Assembly (NCBI GenBank): GCA_905147135.1
Contig: LR990059.1
Span: 13,229,001-13,293,000 of the forward strand
Direction: 5' to 3'
DNA: 64,000 bases
Source of the DNA: Blastobasis lacticolella
Lineage: Eukaryota; Arthropoda; Insecta; Lepidoptera; Blastobasidae
This document shows, piece by piece, positions 63,538-64,000 of the stretch (the first letter of the stretch is position 1; each line of letters begins with the position of its first letter). The notes below the pieces were generated by a model. The model saw nothing but the letters and a program-made list of their open reading frames with translations, did no database searches and was not told where the DNA came from. The position numbers and the translations under genes were made by a program.

Positions 63538-64000
63538 ATCACAAAATAAAACTAAAGAGATTGTGAGCCGCAAAAATAATATAGAGAAATTGGATTTTTG
63601 CGGGCTTACATACGCGATTATAATAAGTTTCTATTTATATTTATAATTACTTTAATTTGTTTTGTTGTTTCCTGAAATAAATAACTTACCATTTATTGAG
63701 TAGGAAATTATATTTACTTCACTGCAAACGCAACTGCCCTCCATATGCAGTAAACTCAAAAACCTTCCTTAACCCTTTAACCGCCACGCTTAGAATCAGT
63801 TGGCGTGCCCTCAGCGCCACGCACAGTAAAACGAAAAATAAATACCTACAACAAATAGTGATGTTCAATAGTATATCGATATGGGTAATTCCCCTTCAAA
63901 CGCTTACAATTTCATCTAAATATCGTAACAGACAGTAGATAGAAAACGTTTCTTTGTAATTTTATTTCTAATACTAGCAGGTATTTTGGTAACACAATGA
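63538..64000. other. Unassigned spacer to window end
   Basis: AT-rich. An 80-codon frame (63696-63938) includes AACCCTTTAACCGCCACGCT-type sequence and has no domain. No gene called. Confidence 0.4.

Overview
The window looks like intergenic or intronic DNA from an animal nuclear genome, most likely a moth or butterfly (Lepidoptera). It is AT-rich. It has no bacterial-style operons, no long host open reading frames and no rRNA genes. It is packed with diverged copies of short tRNA-derived SINEs, 5'-truncated LINE tails ending in (GATGAT)n, (TTTC)n or (TTTA)n-type tracts, and small foldback or MITE elements. The Lepidoptera call is an inference from the RTE-type LINE tails with GAT-repeat ends, the two SINE families and other recurrent motifs that I associate with lepidopteran genomes. 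No database search was possible.

Layout. 1-9.6 kb: scattered SINE, MITE and LINE debris with a perfect 28-bp-arm hairpin at 8.3 kb. 9.69-17.05 kb: a nest of inverted-repeat DNA transposons. Its outer ends are matching ~51-bp inverted repeats flanked by TTA. Inside lie a 1.19-kb foldback element flanked by TAA, a 285-bp GC-rich foldback flanked by TAA, and a 2.75-kb element with 63-bp terminal inverted repeats carrying the remnant of a THAP domain. That last element is itself invaded by an array of 104-bp units that switches orientation. 17-47 kb: mostly SINE copies (families called A and B here), several broken by precise MITE insertions at TA, plus LINE C-terminal fragments. Two inverted copies of a rearranged SINE lie at 30.7 and 37.2 kb. 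48.0-49.3 kb: the best coding region, a 5'-truncated RTE-type reverse transcriptase with an open C-terminal frame, an (AAG)n tail and an 11-bp target-site duplication. 49-59 kb: further repeats. 59.6-61.1 kb: a 1.5-kb element with 26-bp perfect terminal inverted repeats and TAA flanks, carrying a 36-bp minisatellite and an RTE tail. 61.25-61.78 kb: the only candidate host exon (minus strand). 62.7-63.6 kb: a LINE tail head-to-head with a broken MULE transposase.

No functional pathway can be described: nearly every protein-like segment belongs to a retrotransposon or DNA transposon, and all but the RTE fragment at 48 kb are visibly broken. The most interesting material is structural: nested 3-bp (TWA) target-site elements, dated nesting events, and the foldback complex at 9.7-17 kb. 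Repeat families are named A to M for cross-reference within this window only; strand for non-coding families is relative to the first described orientation.
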